In this document: positions 21,749 to 32,559 of the stretch, one piece after another | How positions within the stretch are numbered: position 1 is the stretch's first letter | How the letters are laid out: each line of letters begins with the position of its first letter | NCBI GenBank assembly: GCA_020186115.1 | Contig: WSYJ01000060.1 | Coordinates: 2,294,001-2,358,000 of the forward strand | DNA from: Histomonas meleagridis | Taxonomy: Eukaryota > Parabasalia > Tritrichomonadida > Dientamoebidae | Direction of reading: 5' to 3' | Length of the DNA: 64,000 nucleotides | Made by a program: the position numbers and the translations under genes | Notes under the pieces: generated by a model | Seen by the model: only the letters and a program-made list of their open reading frames with translations | Told to the model about the DNA's origin: nothing | The model's database searches: none

Positions 21749-23545
21749 ATGCTGTGGGTTGTTTTCATTGGAACAACAATTCTTTTTGGAAGCACACTAA
21801 TTCAGCTTATTAGAAATAAAAACTTTCAGACTTTGTTGCATTTTACACTTTCTTGGCTTTTGGGATCAATGATTACTTCTTTATTAATGTTCATAATCAA
21901 TTTCATTGTTCCTTTAATAGGGTGTATTTTAATTACTATTGCCATCCAATTGTTTGTGATATATGAAGGTAAAAAATTACTCAAACATAATTTCCCAGAA
22001 TCACAATTTAAGTTTGAATTTGAAAATTCTTATCCATTATATATTATAATTTTTTTCACAGGTATTCTTTCTTCCTATCATCTTTATCAGACATATTCTC
22101 AATATCCATTTCAAGTTCCTTCATACGCAAATTTAATCTTTGATTCAGAACAATCATTTATTTCATCACTTAAATATGGAATTAATCGTAGGCGCAGAAA
22201 CATTTTTTATTATAAAGATCCACAAGTTAATAACCAATATTTTCATTCATATGTTTTTCCATTACTTTACACAGCGGCATTAACGTCTTCCGGGGCTACC
22301 CTAGAAACCGCTTCCGTTTCAATTTGTTTTTTGAATACGGTTTCGACGGTTATCCTTGTTTATTATTTCTCACACCAATTCTCAAGAAATCCATTTTTAT
22401 CAACATTATGCTTTATACTTAATAGCTCTTGGGCATTTTTGCGATCATTTTTCGGTTCTCTTTCATGTCAAAGTGATCTTATTCATGATATTTGTAAAAG
22501 GGCACCAGTTCCTTGGTACCAAACATTAGCTGTTGTTTTAAGCTATTCCAAGACATCATCTTTTACAGTTCCATTGATTATTGCAATCATACTTTTATTA
22601 CAAAGATCTCATGACAAAGGTTCATTTCGAGAGAGTTATATTTTTGCTGGTGTTTTATCCATATTCATACCCAGTACTATTGGTTCCATTATTATTTTTG
22701 CTATTGGATCCTGTTATTCACATTCTTTTTCATCATTTATGCCTTTTTCAATCTCATTATTATTTAAACTTACTCATTCCCACCTTAAAAACTTTCCAAT
22801 TTGGCGTGAGTACCAAATGGCTGGTGTATTCTTTTCTCCTTTTGTTGTGATCTTCGAAATGTTTGGTCCCATGTTTATAACGTCACTTTTCCCGTTTATT
22901 CCTCTCAAAAGCATGAGTGAACTTCACTCGTCATTTGTCTTTTTAACGGCCTTTGCAATTCTATTGTTTATTCGCGATGGCAATGAATCGTATGAAAACA
23001 TTGTTATTATAACAAGTTCTGTTTTACCATATTTCTGTACTATGTTTATTAACACTTTAATTTATGTATATCATAAAATTAAAAATTCCTTGTTAAAAGG
23101 TATAATGTTATCTTTAGCTGTTGTAATGTTTATAATGATATTCATTGGAGGATTAACATCCATTAAAGCAACAGAAAATAAAACTATGAAAGGAATTGAC
23201 GAATATGATTTAAGTTGTGGGAATTGGATAATGAAAAATTTGCGTAAAAAAGAAATCGTTTTAACAGATCCAATTTCTTATAACCCGATTGCGTTTGTTG
23301 CTGGAAGACAAATGATTTCTGGCAACATGAATGAGATGTGGAAACGTAATGTGAATGTTTGGGATTCGTTCCATGTGTTTAATGAGTTGAAAAACAATAA
23401 AAATATCGTCGAAATAATGAAAAGAATCGGAACGAATTGGGTAACGTGTTTGAAGAAGAATGAGCTGTGCGAAATCGCAAATGAGAAATTGGGAAAAAAT
23501 ACAATTGTGTACGAAAATGAAAAATGGAAAATTTATAAAATTTAA
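21749..23545 (+). CDS. Polytopic membrane protein, possibly GT-C glycosyltransferase-like
   Basis: A 598-residue protein with roughly ten or more hydrophobic segments from residue 1 to about 480 and a soluble C-terminus. An extramembrane segment after the third or fourth helix (about residues 130-175) carries FHSYVFPLLYTAALTSSGA, which resembles the luminal region of GT-C-type membrane glycosyltransferases. The C-terminal domain (ILTDPISYNPIAFVAGRQ, then a final YENEKWKIYKI) has the look of extracytoplasmic tails of large uncharacterised membrane enzymes in that superfamily. No catalytic Asp/Glu motif is clear enough to assign an activity. It follows TOR by about 230 bp on the same strand. 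Confidence 0.6.
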   Translation: MLWVVFIGTTILFGSTLIQLIRNKNFQTLLHFTLSWLLGSMITSLLMFIINFIVPLIGCILITIAIQLFVIYEGKKLLKHNFPESQFKFEFENSYPLYIIIFFTGILSSYHLYQTYSQYPFQVPSYANLIFDSEQSFISSLKYGINRRRRNIFYYKDPQVNNQYFHSYVFPLLYTAALTSSGATLETASVSICFLNTVSTVILVYYFSHQFSRNPFLSTLCFILNSSWAFLRSFFGSLSCQSDLIHDICKRAPVPWYQTLAVVLSYSKTSSFTVPLIIAIILLLQRSHDKGSFRESYIFAGVLSIFIPSTIGSIIIFAIGSCYSHSFSSFMPFSISLLFKLTHSHLKNFPIWREYQMAGVFFSPFVVIFEMFGPMFITSLFPFIPLKSMSELHSSFVFLTAFAILLFIRDGNESYENIVIITSSVLPYFCTMFINTLIYVYHKIKNSLLKGIMLSLAVVMFIMIFIGGLTSIKATENKTMKGIDEYDLSCGNWIMKNLRKKEIVLTDPISYNPIAFVAGRQMISGNMNEMWKRNVNVWDSFHVFNELKNNKNIVEIMKRIGTNWVTCLKKNELCEIANEKLGKNTIVYENEKWKIYKI

Positions 23546-24437
23546 TGATAAAAAATAGAAAAAATAATTTTATAAACATTTTATCTTTAGAAATTTTATT
23601 TAATCTTTTGTTGAAACATCACTTTGAGTTGATAATCATTATCCTTTTATATTTTTGTATTAATTCAAAAGCCAGTGATGTTTTTTGCCATTAAACATAT
23701 TTAACAACAAATAATATTAAAAATTGATTTCGCCTCAAGACCTTTCGTCGTTCAAAAACCGATAGATAAATTCAATAATCAAGAAAACGTTTTCTACAGA
23801 AAATTCCAATCGTCACATTGAAAGTTCTATTGTTATAAATCGAGGTAATTATAATTGAGTTTTAAAACAATAAAAATGTATTTCCAACAGACGCAAAACA
23901 GAATCGTGGGAACATTGTTTCGAATTTTGCAGACCAGTTTCAGAAGATTTGTTTAAAAAATGTTGAATCTCCATATAATTGACTTTTTTGTAGCAACTTT
24001 AGGTCTTTTTGCTTTTTCGACAGTATAAACATATAGTTAGAATGTCTCAAAAAAGGAATTTCATTTATTTTTCGAGATTTCACAAATTGGGGCGCCCCGC
24101 TGTACGGATTATAAAAAAACGGAATACTCAAATATGCGTTATATTTTACATGCAGCTGGCGGCGCATTCCGCTTTGGAGATGCCTTGAAACGGATTTAAT
24201 CCAACTAATTTTTAAAAACATTTAATTTCAAATTGTAAATCGCAACAAAATTCGTAAATTGCCAAACACTGCCGTTAGTAGAGAGTTGACACTAAACATC
24301 AAACAGTTGTATCTCAAACAGTTCCAATTGGAACTCTTTAATTGGTTTTTTTACTCAGTACAAAGCCGATCCAAAAGTGTCTGTCGTTTTTGAAACGTTT
24401 CCATTGAAAATTGAAAGTATCGGTTTGACATCTCACA
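23546..24437. other. Long intergenic region with a GC-rich island
   Basis: About 890 bp with no convincing coding frame. At 24080-24180 the DNA is clearly richer in G and C. GGGGCGCCCC is a 10-bp palindrome at 24089-24098. CGGAAT at 24120-24125 can pair with ATTCCG at 24166-24171, and ATGCG (24134-24138) with CGCAT (24163-24167). This could be a structured RNA gene or a regulatory element of the protease. No tRNA, snRNA or SRP signature is recognised. Confidence 0.35.
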
Positions 24438-26141
24438 ATGATATCCAACGATCCATTGTTTGGAGAAAAGCAACCAAAGAAGTCACCACTTCTTATTGCC
24501 ATCCTCATCTTCATTATTTGCACACTTATCATCAGTGTTGTAGCAATGATCTTTGCTATCAAAGCCTCGAATGTGCAAATCATCCAACAAGTAATCAACA
24601 ACACCGCACTCCCAGTCAGGTTCAGTGTTGACAAGAACTATATCTTACCACCCACAGATCAAATGAACATTGGTACATGCTGGAGCTTTGCAATGATATA
24701 TCTTCTCGAATCCCAATACCATGCACAAGGTGTTGAACAAGGACTTCTCGAAGAGAACGAATACGTCCAATTCAGTAAACAGGCCTTCTTCACATGGCTT
24801 CATGATCAATGCATGAAACATCCAGATGTTAAGGCATGTCATTACGGTGGATTAATGCACAACACTTCCGCCGACCAACAAATCGAATCAATATACTACT
24901 TCGCTAAGGCTTGGGAAGAAACTAAGACATCAGTACTTCCAGAAAGCGTTTGCCCATATCGATCTATTCCAGAAGGAGAAGAAGAGACATTCGATTACTT
25001 CTATTGTCCAAACCTTTATAAGGCACTTGAGAAGAATCCAATCAAATGGGAATATGTATCATCAGAAACAGCTTATACACTTAACGATGTTAAGCGCCTT
25101 CTTATTAAGGCTAACAGAGCACTCGGAATTGGCGTTCCACTTCCAAATCTCGTCTATTATCTTCCATGCAATGGATCAATCTTTGCCGAAACAGATATGT
25201 GCGTTAACAAGTCAATCCTTTGCCCAGATGCAGTTGGTCAATATTGCTATAAACTTGAACTCGATGCACGTCAACAAGATGGTATCTTCTTATCAAATGT
25301 CGATCCTAAATACATGGGCGAACTTGGCGGCCATGCAATGAATGTTGTTGCTTATAACGATGAATGGTTATATCGCAATAGATATCAAACAGAGAATAAC
25401 GCTATCATGACAAAGGGAGGATTGATTCTTCATAACTCATGGCGTCAAACAGGTCATTCTGTTGAGTATTTAATGGGTCAAAGAAGTGAAGAAAACGAAG
25501 CTATTGTTTGTCCAAATCATGTTTGCCCACTTAATTGGATCCCAGCCACACTTGAATGCATTAAGAACAATACTGTTAATGGAGTTTTCGATTATACTAA
25601 ATGTTCAAGTGATACAAAGCGTGTCCGTGGTAAAGGTCATACTAAAGGCGCTGATATCCTTACATGTAAGAGCTCTGCTATTGCTAAAGGTATTTGCACA
25701 AACACAAGTAAGTACGTATTACTTAAGAAGACTGAATCTGATTCTAATCCAGACGTTGAAGCTCTTCCTGGTGGCGTTAACAACATCAAAATTGCCGAAA
25801 TTACAAATACTAATGAGGTTAAAGAAATGGCTATTAATGATATGCCTTTCTGGGCTCTTAGCCAAATCTTCCAACCAAATCCAGAAACATTAGTTCAAAA
25901 TGATGACTTTGATTGCGGCTATTGGATGTTACCTTATCAAACACTCGAAAATATGCAAAAGATTAACTGGGACTTCTTTGATAACTTTAGAGTGTTCGAT
26001 TATCATGTTACATTTGCTCCACAAAGTTATATGAAACATGCGGACTCCAAACCATTCGATCATACTTACATGGAAAATTCAACAAAGAAGATCACAAAGG
26101 TTGAATTCGATGGACCACTTCCATACCAATACGTCTTTTAA
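24438..26141 (+). CDS. Membrane-anchored papain-family (C1) cysteine peptidase
   Basis: A 567-residue clan CA cysteine protease. A short basic cytoplasmic N-terminus is followed by one transmembrane segment (about residues 18-41), giving a type II topology with the enzyme outside or in a vesicle lumen. There is little or no propeptide before the catalytic region. Catalytic elements are Gln75, Cys81 in GTCWSFA, His299 in LGGHAMNVV, and Asn333 in LHNSW. The distance from Cys to His is longer than in papain because of inserted Cys-rich loops. A further 230 residues follow the Asn, rich in Cys, with no known domain. Codon usage is noticeably more C-ending than in the neighbouring ankyrin loci, suggesting strong expression. 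Confidence 0.85.
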   Translation: MISNDPLFGEKQPKKSPLLIAILIFIICTLIISVVAMIFAIKASNVQIIQQVINNTALPVRFSVDKNYILPPTDQMNIGTCWSFAMIYLLESQYHAQGVEQGLLEENEYVQFSKQAFFTWLHDQCMKHPDVKACHYGGLMHNTSADQQIESIYYFAKAWEETKTSVLPESVCPYRSIPEGEEETFDYFYCPNLYKALEKNPIKWEYVSSETAYTLNDVKRLLIKANRALGIGVPLPNLVYYLPCNGSIFAETDMCVNKSILCPDAVGQYCYKLELDARQQDGIFLSNVDPKYMGELGGHAMNVVAYNDEWLYRNRYQTENNAIMTKGGLILHNSWRQTGHSVEYLMGQRSEENEAIVCPNHVCPLNWIPATLECIKNNTVNGVFDYTKCSSDTKRVRGKGHTKGADILTCKSSAIAKGICTNTSKYVLLKKTESDSNPDVEALPGGVNNIKIAEITNTNEVKEMAINDMPFWALSQIFQPNPETLVQNDDFDCGYWMLPYQTLENMQKINWDFFDNFRVFDYHVTFAPQSYMKHADSKPFDHTYMENSTKKITKVEFDGPLPYQYVF

Positions 26142-26501
26142 AAGATAACATTTATTTATTTAATTTGTCTTTCAAACTTTTGATGTTTTTGGGGTGTCCC
26201 AAATTTGAATTCTATCGTTTTCCCTGATGAAGAAATTTGTAATTTCAGATGTTAATGTGCTTATAAATTTTAGAAGTTGTTTTTGCTTGATCGAATTGGC
26301 TGTGTATACCTTAGTTTTGATTTTTTTTGTTAGAATATTGGAAATGGCATTTGACGAATGTATTTGAAAACGGATCAAAAAGTCATCAAACCAAAGAAGA
26401 CCATCCATGTAAACAGTATTTTGGTTTCTTCTTTTGATCTTTAGATGATAAAAAAAGTAATACATTAAAAAAAATGATTGTGATAAAGTGCTAGGTTTGG
26501 T
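26142..26501. other. Convergent 3' region, no gene seen
   Basis: About 360 bp between the convergent protease and C2 genes. A short minus-strand open frame covers part of it but has no recognisable protein and no domain. I see no hairpin terminator. Confidence 0.45.
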
Positions 26502-27278
26502 TTAATATGGTCGTGGTGGGCCTGGTGGTGGAACATAACCTGGTGGAGGTGGAGCGCCATAGCCTGGTGGTGGAGGTGCACCATATCCTGGTGGTGGCAT
26601 TGGTTGACCTGGTAATGGTCTTGGAGGAACTGGTTGTCCTGGAAGTGGTGCTCCGTATCCTGGAGGTGGTGCACCATATCCTGGTGGTGGCATTGGTTGT
26701 CCTGGCATTGGCCTTGGTGGAGGTGGCATTGGATGGCCTGGTGGTGGAACACCATATCCTGGAGGTGGAGGAGGAGGTGCACCGTAGCCGGGTGGTGGCA
26801 TTGGATGTCCTGGAGGTACACCATAGCCGGGTGGTGGAACTGGGTGAACTTGTGGATATACTCCTGGAGGTGGTTGTACTGGTCCAGAGAATGGTTTAAC
26901 GCTTTTATCAGCAACTTGTAATAATACATGAAGTTTTCCTGGGTTCTTAACACCCTTAGCTGGTCTTGGGTCAAGCCATCTGTCAAGAACTACGTTTGGT
27001 GGAATTGAGGAGATTGGAATCTCAATCATTCCAATTGTGTCGTCGTTTCCAACAGCATCCTGGTCTTTTAGTGTGAGGACAGCTTTTTGTGTAGCTGGGT
27101 TTCTAAGTAAGAAAGAGAATTCTTGGTTCCATTTCGGGTTATATTCTTTTTGGATAACCCTTGTTCGACGTTGCATACTGTCTCCGAAAAGCTGAACAAC
27201 AACGTATGGATCGACCTTTCCAAATTTGTCCATCTTTGGAAGGCCTTGCGCTTCAATAATCCTGACGTTGAATTGCAT
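26502..27278 (-). CDS. C2-domain protein with Pro/Gly/Tyr-rich tail
   Basis: A 258-residue protein. Residues 1 to about 125 are a C2 domain (MQFNVRIIEAQGLPKMDKFGKVDPYVVV), with Asp residues of calcium-binding loop 1 in DKFGKVD and further acidic residues in DQDAVGNDD. Calcium-dependent membrane binding is the expected role. The remaining 120 residues are repeats of PPPGYGAPP/PPPGHPMP type, a low-complexity segment of the kind that supports protein interaction or self-association. A CGTTAA is at 27349-27354, about 70 bp before the start codon. The GC-rich tail produces long false open frames on the other strand. Confidence 0.85.
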   Translation of the reverse strand: MQFNVRIIEAQGLPKMDKFGKVDPYVVVQLFGDSMQRRTRVIQKEYNPKWNQEFSFLLRNPATQKAVLTLKDQDAVGNDDTIGMIEIPISSIPPNVVLDRWLDPRPAKGVKNPGKLHVLLQVADKSVKPFSGPVQPPPGVYPQVHPVPPPGYGVPPGHPMPPPGYGAPPPPPPGYGVPPPGHPMPPPPRPMPGQPMPPPGYGAPPPGYGAPLPGQPVPPRPLPGQPMPPPGYGAPPPPGYGAPPPPGYVPPPGPPRPY

Positions 27279-28836
27279 TCCTTACAAGTGGCAAGAACGG
27301 TTGTGCTCATTTTTGAGAGAACTCAAATTTATGGGCATTGAAATATCTCGTTAAACTCAAAAGAAAAATGAAAAAAACTTTATTTTTAATAGATATTTTT
27401 ATATTTTTTATCATTTTTTATTTCGATATATAATTGGTAATTATATATTATTTGATAATAAATCATATTCGAAGAAATTGGAGAAAAAAATGTAATTTAT
27501 TGTTTGAATTTCGACTAATCATACGGTTATGCAGAAATTGTTCTAAACTTTACACAAAAATTTTGTTGGTTTGTGAGATTAACTTAACGAAAACATGATT
27601 CAAAAGGTTGGTTTATGAGGACGGTTGGACCAATTTTTGATATAAATTTCACAAATTTGTGAAGTAAAAACGTTGTTTATAAACAGTAGTGTAAACGTTC
27701 CTTATATTGGTTAGCACAAGTCAAAATTTTGTGTGTACAAATAATAGAACCAACGGTTAAATAAGCATTATGACTTTTTTAGATATAATTTTTTGTAATC
27801 TATTGAATAAATGGTTAATTTGGAGTCCGGTTTTATTTTTTTTGATTCTTTTCCCCATTTTAATGAAATAGGCTCAAATTCGAAGAAATCTTCAATTTTT
27901 TTTACCATAATCAATTATGTTGTTCAAATTTAAGATATTATGATTCTAGTTTTTTAGTTAAATGCATTTTTACTTCTGATGCCAAATTACAATTTCATCA
28001 AAATTTTACACGAATTTTCACAGATTCTTCATTGCTATCAGTTTTAATTTATATAAATTGTTTTCTTTATAAATTTCATTAGTTTTAAAATTTGATTATT
28101 TTGTTTTAAACCAAAGTTGTCCATCACATCATTTTCATATTCACTATTACCAATGGAATTATATCATTATATTTTTCTTTTAATTCTTATTTTTCGGGGT
28201 CAAAATTTATTAATTTAAAAATGATGGATTTTGTACGAAAACCATTCAATCATCAAAAATTAAATTTCTTCATATATTTCTGATAATTCAGCTTTTTTCA
28301 CATATTCTAATAAATAAACATTTTTATTAATTAATCTTTTATTTCGTTTATAATTTTTTGACTTCGAATAAAAAAAATATGTGCAGCCAATTTAGAGCAT
28401 AAAAAAAATTGTTTGATAATTATTGCTCAAATTTTAAGACAAAAGGGAGGGATACTAAACTTGATAATAGGTATCAAACAAGAAAAATAAAGTCACATGT
28501 TTTAAATTTAAACAAATTTGTTTTCTTGATCTTAATATTTATGTGTATGTGGTTAGACCCATTTAAAATACTCTATCTTTAACATTAAAGAATAAGAAAA
28601 AGTTAATATAGATCAAATCTAGGACCAAATTTCATAGCTAAATCTCGAATTTCATTATTGCATTTGATCTTTGAAATACAGGTGTTTCATTTGATGTTAA
28701 CAATAATGATATCAAACTAAGATATAATACAAGAAGAAATGAAAGTTTACGAAAAATGTGCTGCTTTGGAAGCCGTTAATTTATAGTTCTTGACATTTGA
28801 CAAGTGATGCTATGAACAAAAAGTGACAGTGTATCA
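27279..28836. other. 1.5-kb AT-rich intergenic region
   Basis: This lies between the divergent C2 and Rab genes. It holds CGTTAA at 27349-27354 (C2 side) and at 28774-28779 (Rab side, 57 bp before its ATG). The rest is AT-rich with scattered stops in all frames. No RNA gene, repeat or relic is recognised. Confidence 0.55.
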
Positions 28837-29442
28837 ATGGAATCAAATAAAGAAGGAACACATACAAAAGTAGTACTTTGTGGATCATCATCAGTCGGGA
28901 AAACAACTATTCTTCAAAGGATACTTAATAAAGATGTTCATTCGATTCCAAGTGAAACCATGGGTGTTGGATTTGCAACTGTTATTTATCGAGTCGAGAA
29001 TACCGATGTTGCTCTAAACATCTGGGACACTGCAGGGCAGGAGCAGTTCAGGTCATTAGTAAGTATTTATTTCAAAAATGCTGAAATAGTTATCTTGACT
29101 TTTGACATTACTTCGTTAAAATCATTCGAAGACATCAGAGATTGGATGGATGAAGTCAACGCTAACTGTGGTGATGAAGATCCCTATTTTGTTTTATGCG
29201 GCAATAAGTCTGATCTTGAAGACGATAGAGAGATTTCGCAGCCAGAAATAATAGAGTTTGCGCGTAGTTTTGATATGGAATACTTTGAAGTCAGTGCTTA
29301 TGCAAACACAGGTATTGATAGTATAATGTATCATATTGCGAAAAAAGCTTTGGATCAGAAGGTTGCACTTCGTAACATTGGCGATGATATTCACCTTACT
29401 CCAAATATTAAGGATCAGGAAGAAAAGAGTGGTTGTTGTTAA
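28837..29442 (+). CDS. Rab-family small GTPase
   Basis: A 201-residue vesicle-traffic GTPase. All five nucleotide motifs are present: P-loop GSSSVGKTT (from residue 16), switch I region ETMGVGF, WDTAGQEQFRSL (G3), GNKSDL (G4) and ESAY-type G5 (VSAYANTG). The C-terminus KSGCC is a double-cysteine geranylgeranylation signal, typical of Rab proteins. The effector loop lacks the more common threonine-rich form, so the subfamily cannot be named. Trichomonads have very large Rab families. Confidence 0.9.
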   Translation: MESNKEGTHTKVVLCGSSSVGKTTILQRILNKDVHSIPSETMGVGFATVIYRVENTDVALNIWDTAGQEQFRSLVSIYFKNAEIVILTFDITSLKSFEDIRDWMDEVNANCGDEDPYFVLCGNKSDLEDDREISQPEIIEFARSFDMEYFEVSAYANTGIDSIMYHIAKKALDQKVALRNIGDDIHLTPNIKDQEEKSGCC

Positions 29443-29523
29443 TTCAGATGCTTTTGTCATTACTATGTTTATTTTCATAAATTATTTGTTTGATAAGATA
29501 TAAAAAATATAAGTAAAATATAA

Positions 29524-29529
29524 TTAACG
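29524..29529 (+). promoter_or_regulatory. TTAACG hexamer upstream of RPB10
   Basis: TTAACG lies 100 bp upstream of the RPB10 start and 80 bp after the Rab stop. It is one of about a dozen such sites near gene starts in this window. Confidence 0.35.
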
Positions 29530-29629
29530 GATTAAAAATCATCACTCAAGATAAAAAAGCAAAAACAAAATTTGGGGTGCCTCGCTAAAAGGGTAAAAAT
29601 TCTGAACAAAGGGCAAATTATCTCCAAAA

Positions 29630-29863
29630 ATGATAATTCCAGTCAGATGCTTCACGTGCGGTAATATTATAGGTAATAAATGGGATGAATATCTTCGCCT
29701 TGTTCAGGAAAATCCAAATAATAAGGGAGCAGCACTTGATAAACTTGGGCTGAAACGTTATTGTTGTCGTAGAATGCTTCTTGCGCATGTTGACTTAATT
29801 GATCGCATGCTCCACTATACAAGAACTGATGCAAGTGTCGGAAATGATGTTGATTCTGAATAA
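29630..29863 (+). CDS. RPB10: RNA polymerase subunit RPABC5 (RPB10)
   Basis: A 77-residue zinc protein shared by RNA polymerases I, II and III. The N-terminus [18 protein letters not shown] carries the first Cys pair. The second pair is the adjacent cysteines in [12 protein letters not shown], which is diagnostic for this family. After LVQ the family continues with a variable loop and the LDKLGL motif, all seen here. The C-terminal 12 residues extend past the usual 65-70-residue length. Confidence 0.95.
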   Translation: MIIPVRCFTCGNIIGNKWDEYLRLVQENPNNKGAALDKLGLKRYCCRRMLLAHVDLIDRMLHYTRTDASVGNDVDSE

Positions 29864-30043
29864 AATCGATTTTTAATTTTGCTTTTGTTTGTTAAATAAA
29901 GATTTTGACTTTTTTCTTTTCGTTTAAGAAAGGTGTAAAGCTTTATCTGCTAGTATTAGGATATTTAAACTTTTTACTAAATTTTATAATTAACAAATTA
30001 ATTTTAATTTTTATATCTTTCCTTTTCTTATAAGACTCACAGC

Positions 30044-30184
30044 ATGGACATTCAGAAAAAGATTCCAAAACTTACTCATATAGACATGAAACAAAGATTT
30101 CGAAATTTCATGCATCAAAGGGTAAATTTTACCCTACTTCACTTGATGAGTGAAGAAGATTTTCACATCACACAAAAATTTTAG
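30044..30184 (+). other. 46-codon upstream ORF abutting SUB1
   Basis: MDIQKKIPKLTHIDMKQRFRNF begins at 30044 and ends with TAG at 30182-30184, the three bases just before the SUB1 ATG. It may be a regulatory upstream ORF or a small independent protein. A second reading is possible: GTAAAT at 30122 and TTTTAG ending at 30184 would bound a 63-nt intron that joins codon 26 in frame to the SUB1 ATG. Those signals are weaker than the kinase intron, so I prefer an upstream ORF or chance. Confidence 0.3.
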
Positions 30185-30481
30185 ATGTCTGATAACCAAA
30201 AGGAAACTGAAGGAGTAAAGTCTATTCGTGATTTCTCAACTAAGGTAAAAAAAGAAACCAATTTTGTCATCCCAATATCAGAAACATCAAACAATAAAAA
30301 ACAAGTTACAATTTCCCAATTTCATGGGAAAACACGAATCGATATACGAGAATTTTATCTTAAGGATGGTGAGTGGTTACCAGGAAAAAAGGGAATTAAT
30401 CTTGATCTTAATCAATGGCAAAAATTGCGTGAAATAATGCCACTAATTGACGAAGGAATTGAAGAATTTGAGAATAAATAA
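30185..30481 (+). CDS. SUB1: PC4/SUB1-type transcriptional coactivator
   Basis: A 98-residue single-strand DNA-binding coactivator. The C-terminal half (VTISQFHGKTRIDIREFY, then GEWLPGKKGINLDLNQW) is the PC4 domain with its beta-sheet and the conserved KDGEWLPGKKGI turn. The N-terminal 35 residues are polar and lysine-rich. It acts in the nucleus on RNA polymerase II initiation. It lies 320 bp after RPB10 on the same strand. Confidence 0.92.
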   Translation: MSDNQKETEGVKSIRDFSTKVKKETNFVIPISETSNNKKQVTISQFHGKTRIDIREFYLKDGEWLPGKKGINLDLNQWQKLREIMPLIDEGIEEFENK

Positions 30482-30999
30482 TGCATTTTAAGTTTTTGTC
30501 TTTTTCATTTTTAATGCTTTTTAATCAAATCTTAATTTTTCTATCTGCTTTTTTCATATAAAATTTTGTTTCAATAACTAATCCAACTTGAGATAATTGA
30601 GTAAAGGTATATAATAATATTAATTTGTTTGTATCAAATTAATAATAAATTATTGGATATATGATATTGTGATTAACCTACAATGGGGTGTAATTAAGCA
30701 ATAAAATAGTTTTGTTTTTAGCACTTTCTTTTATTCACACTTCTAGATGCATGTGCTCTTTGCATTCATCAAGCAAATAATAAAAGTCTTTCAGCTAAAA
30801 AAAAGCCGAAAACAATATTTATATGCGTCATTAAGTAAATTCTTAAAAGATTATAGAAATTGATTCAAAATATAGAATTAATTATAAATTCACAACATAT
30901 TTTTTACTTCTTTCCTATCTTAATTTATTGTTTCAACAAAGCTAACATATACATTCATTATGTTATTTGCTATTTTTGTGTATTCTAACAATTTGACTG
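30482..30999. other. Intergenic, no feature seen
   Basis: About 520 bp of AT-rich DNA between the convergent SUB1 gene and the terminal unit of ankyrin array E. I see no coding frame or fold. Confidence 0.5.
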
Positions 31000-32559
31000 T
31001 TAGATTTTACCAGAAAACATTTCAATAACATCTATTATTTCATTTTCACATGCTATTTGAAGTGCTGTTTTAAGGAAGATAAATAATTTCCAAATAATTT
31101 TGTGTAACATTAAACCATTAAAAATAATATTAAAAAGATTTAATAAACATTTTTAATATTAATATCAATTTTTTCATGTTCAAGAAGTAATTTTACTATT
31201 TCTGTATAACCATTTTGAGATGCATATATAAGTGCAGTATTAAATAATATAAATAAACTCCAAATATTATTTTGAAACATCAAATTATTAAAATAAATAT
31301 TAAATAAAACAATTTTATGTCTTGAGCATTAACATCAATACTTTCTTGTTCAAGAAGTAATTTAACAATATCAATATGATTATCTAATGTAACAACCATA
31401 AGAGGTGTATAAAATATTGAGAACAAATTCCAAATAATATTTTCCAACAAAAAATAACCAAAAGTAATATCAAATTAAACAAATAAATATCTTGAACATT
31501 AATATCAATTCCTTTTTGCATAAGAAGAAATTTAACTATCTCTGTATAACCACTTAAACATGTCAACATTAAAGCTGTATTAAATAATACAAATAATTTC
31601 CAAATATTATTTTGATTTTTCAAATCATTGATATGAACCTGATGTAAAATGGATAAACATCTTTTGTATTTACATCAATTCCTTTTTGTTCTATGAGTAA
31701 TTTAACTATTTCTAAGTAACCATTTTTAGATGCAAGTAAAAGTGCAGCCCATAATATTTTATATAATTTCCAAATAATTTTATGTAATATCAAAACACTT
31801 AAAAGAATTTCAATAAATAAATATCATCTTTAACATCAATTCCTTCTTGCTCAAGAAGCAATTTTACTGTATCTATATGGCCATTTAAACATGCCCAAAG
31901 AAATGCCTTATTAAATATTTTTAATAATTTCCAAATATTGTAATAAAGCATCAAGAAATTAAAAGAAAGTTTAAACAAAATAAACAAATATTTTTAGCAT
32001 TAATATCAATTCCTTTTTGTTCAAGAAGGAATTTTACTGTTTCTGTGTGACCATTTAAACATGCCCAAAGAAATGCTGTATTAAATATTTTTAATAATTT
32101 CCAAATATTGTAGTAAAGCATCAAGATATTAAAAGAAAGTTTAAATAAAATAAACAAATATTTTTAGCATTAATATCAATTCCTTTTTGTTCAAGAAGTA
32201 ATTTAACGATTTCTGTATTGCCACTTAAAGATGCGAAAATAAGTGGAGTATCAAATATTATAAATGATCCATAAAACTTAGTATTACACATTAAAACATA
32301 TTAATATATATTAAAAAAAGTAAATAAAAATTTTTAGCATCTATTTCAATTTGTTTATTTTCAAGAAGTAATTTAACAATATCTATATAACCAAATAGAG
32401 ATGCACGCATAAGTGCTGTATTAAATAAAATGAATAATTTCCAATTATTATTTTGAAATATAAAATAATTAAAATTAAAAAGATTTTTAACATTAACATC
32501 AATACCTTCTTGTTCAAGAAGTAATTTTGTTATTTCAGTATAACCTCTTTCAGATGCAG
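31000..32559 (-). repeat. Ankyrin unit array E (10 units, mostly 170-bp period)
   Basis: Core anchors on the minus strand are 32519, 32366, 32196, 32026, 31856, 31695, 31525, 31355, 31185 and about 31018. Seven steps, counting that from the first ORF at 32689, are exactly 170 bp; the others are 153, 161 and 167. The 153-bp linker between the first two cores is open in frame throughout (FIFQNNNWKLFILFNTALM). The terminal unit (TALQIACENEIIDVIEMFSGKI) ends at TAA 31000-31002. This is the longest array attached to an uninterrupted first ORF with an ATG. Confidence 0.82.

Noticed and set aside
26507-26921. Plus-strand open frames opposite the C2 gene tail
   Set aside because: They are antisense readings of a Pro/Gly-rich low-complexity tail and have no protein-like composition.
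27279-28836. tRNA or snRNA genes in long intergenic gaps
   Set aside because: I looked for the T-loop consensus and U6-type ACAGAGA boxes in the large gaps and found none outside coding sequence.
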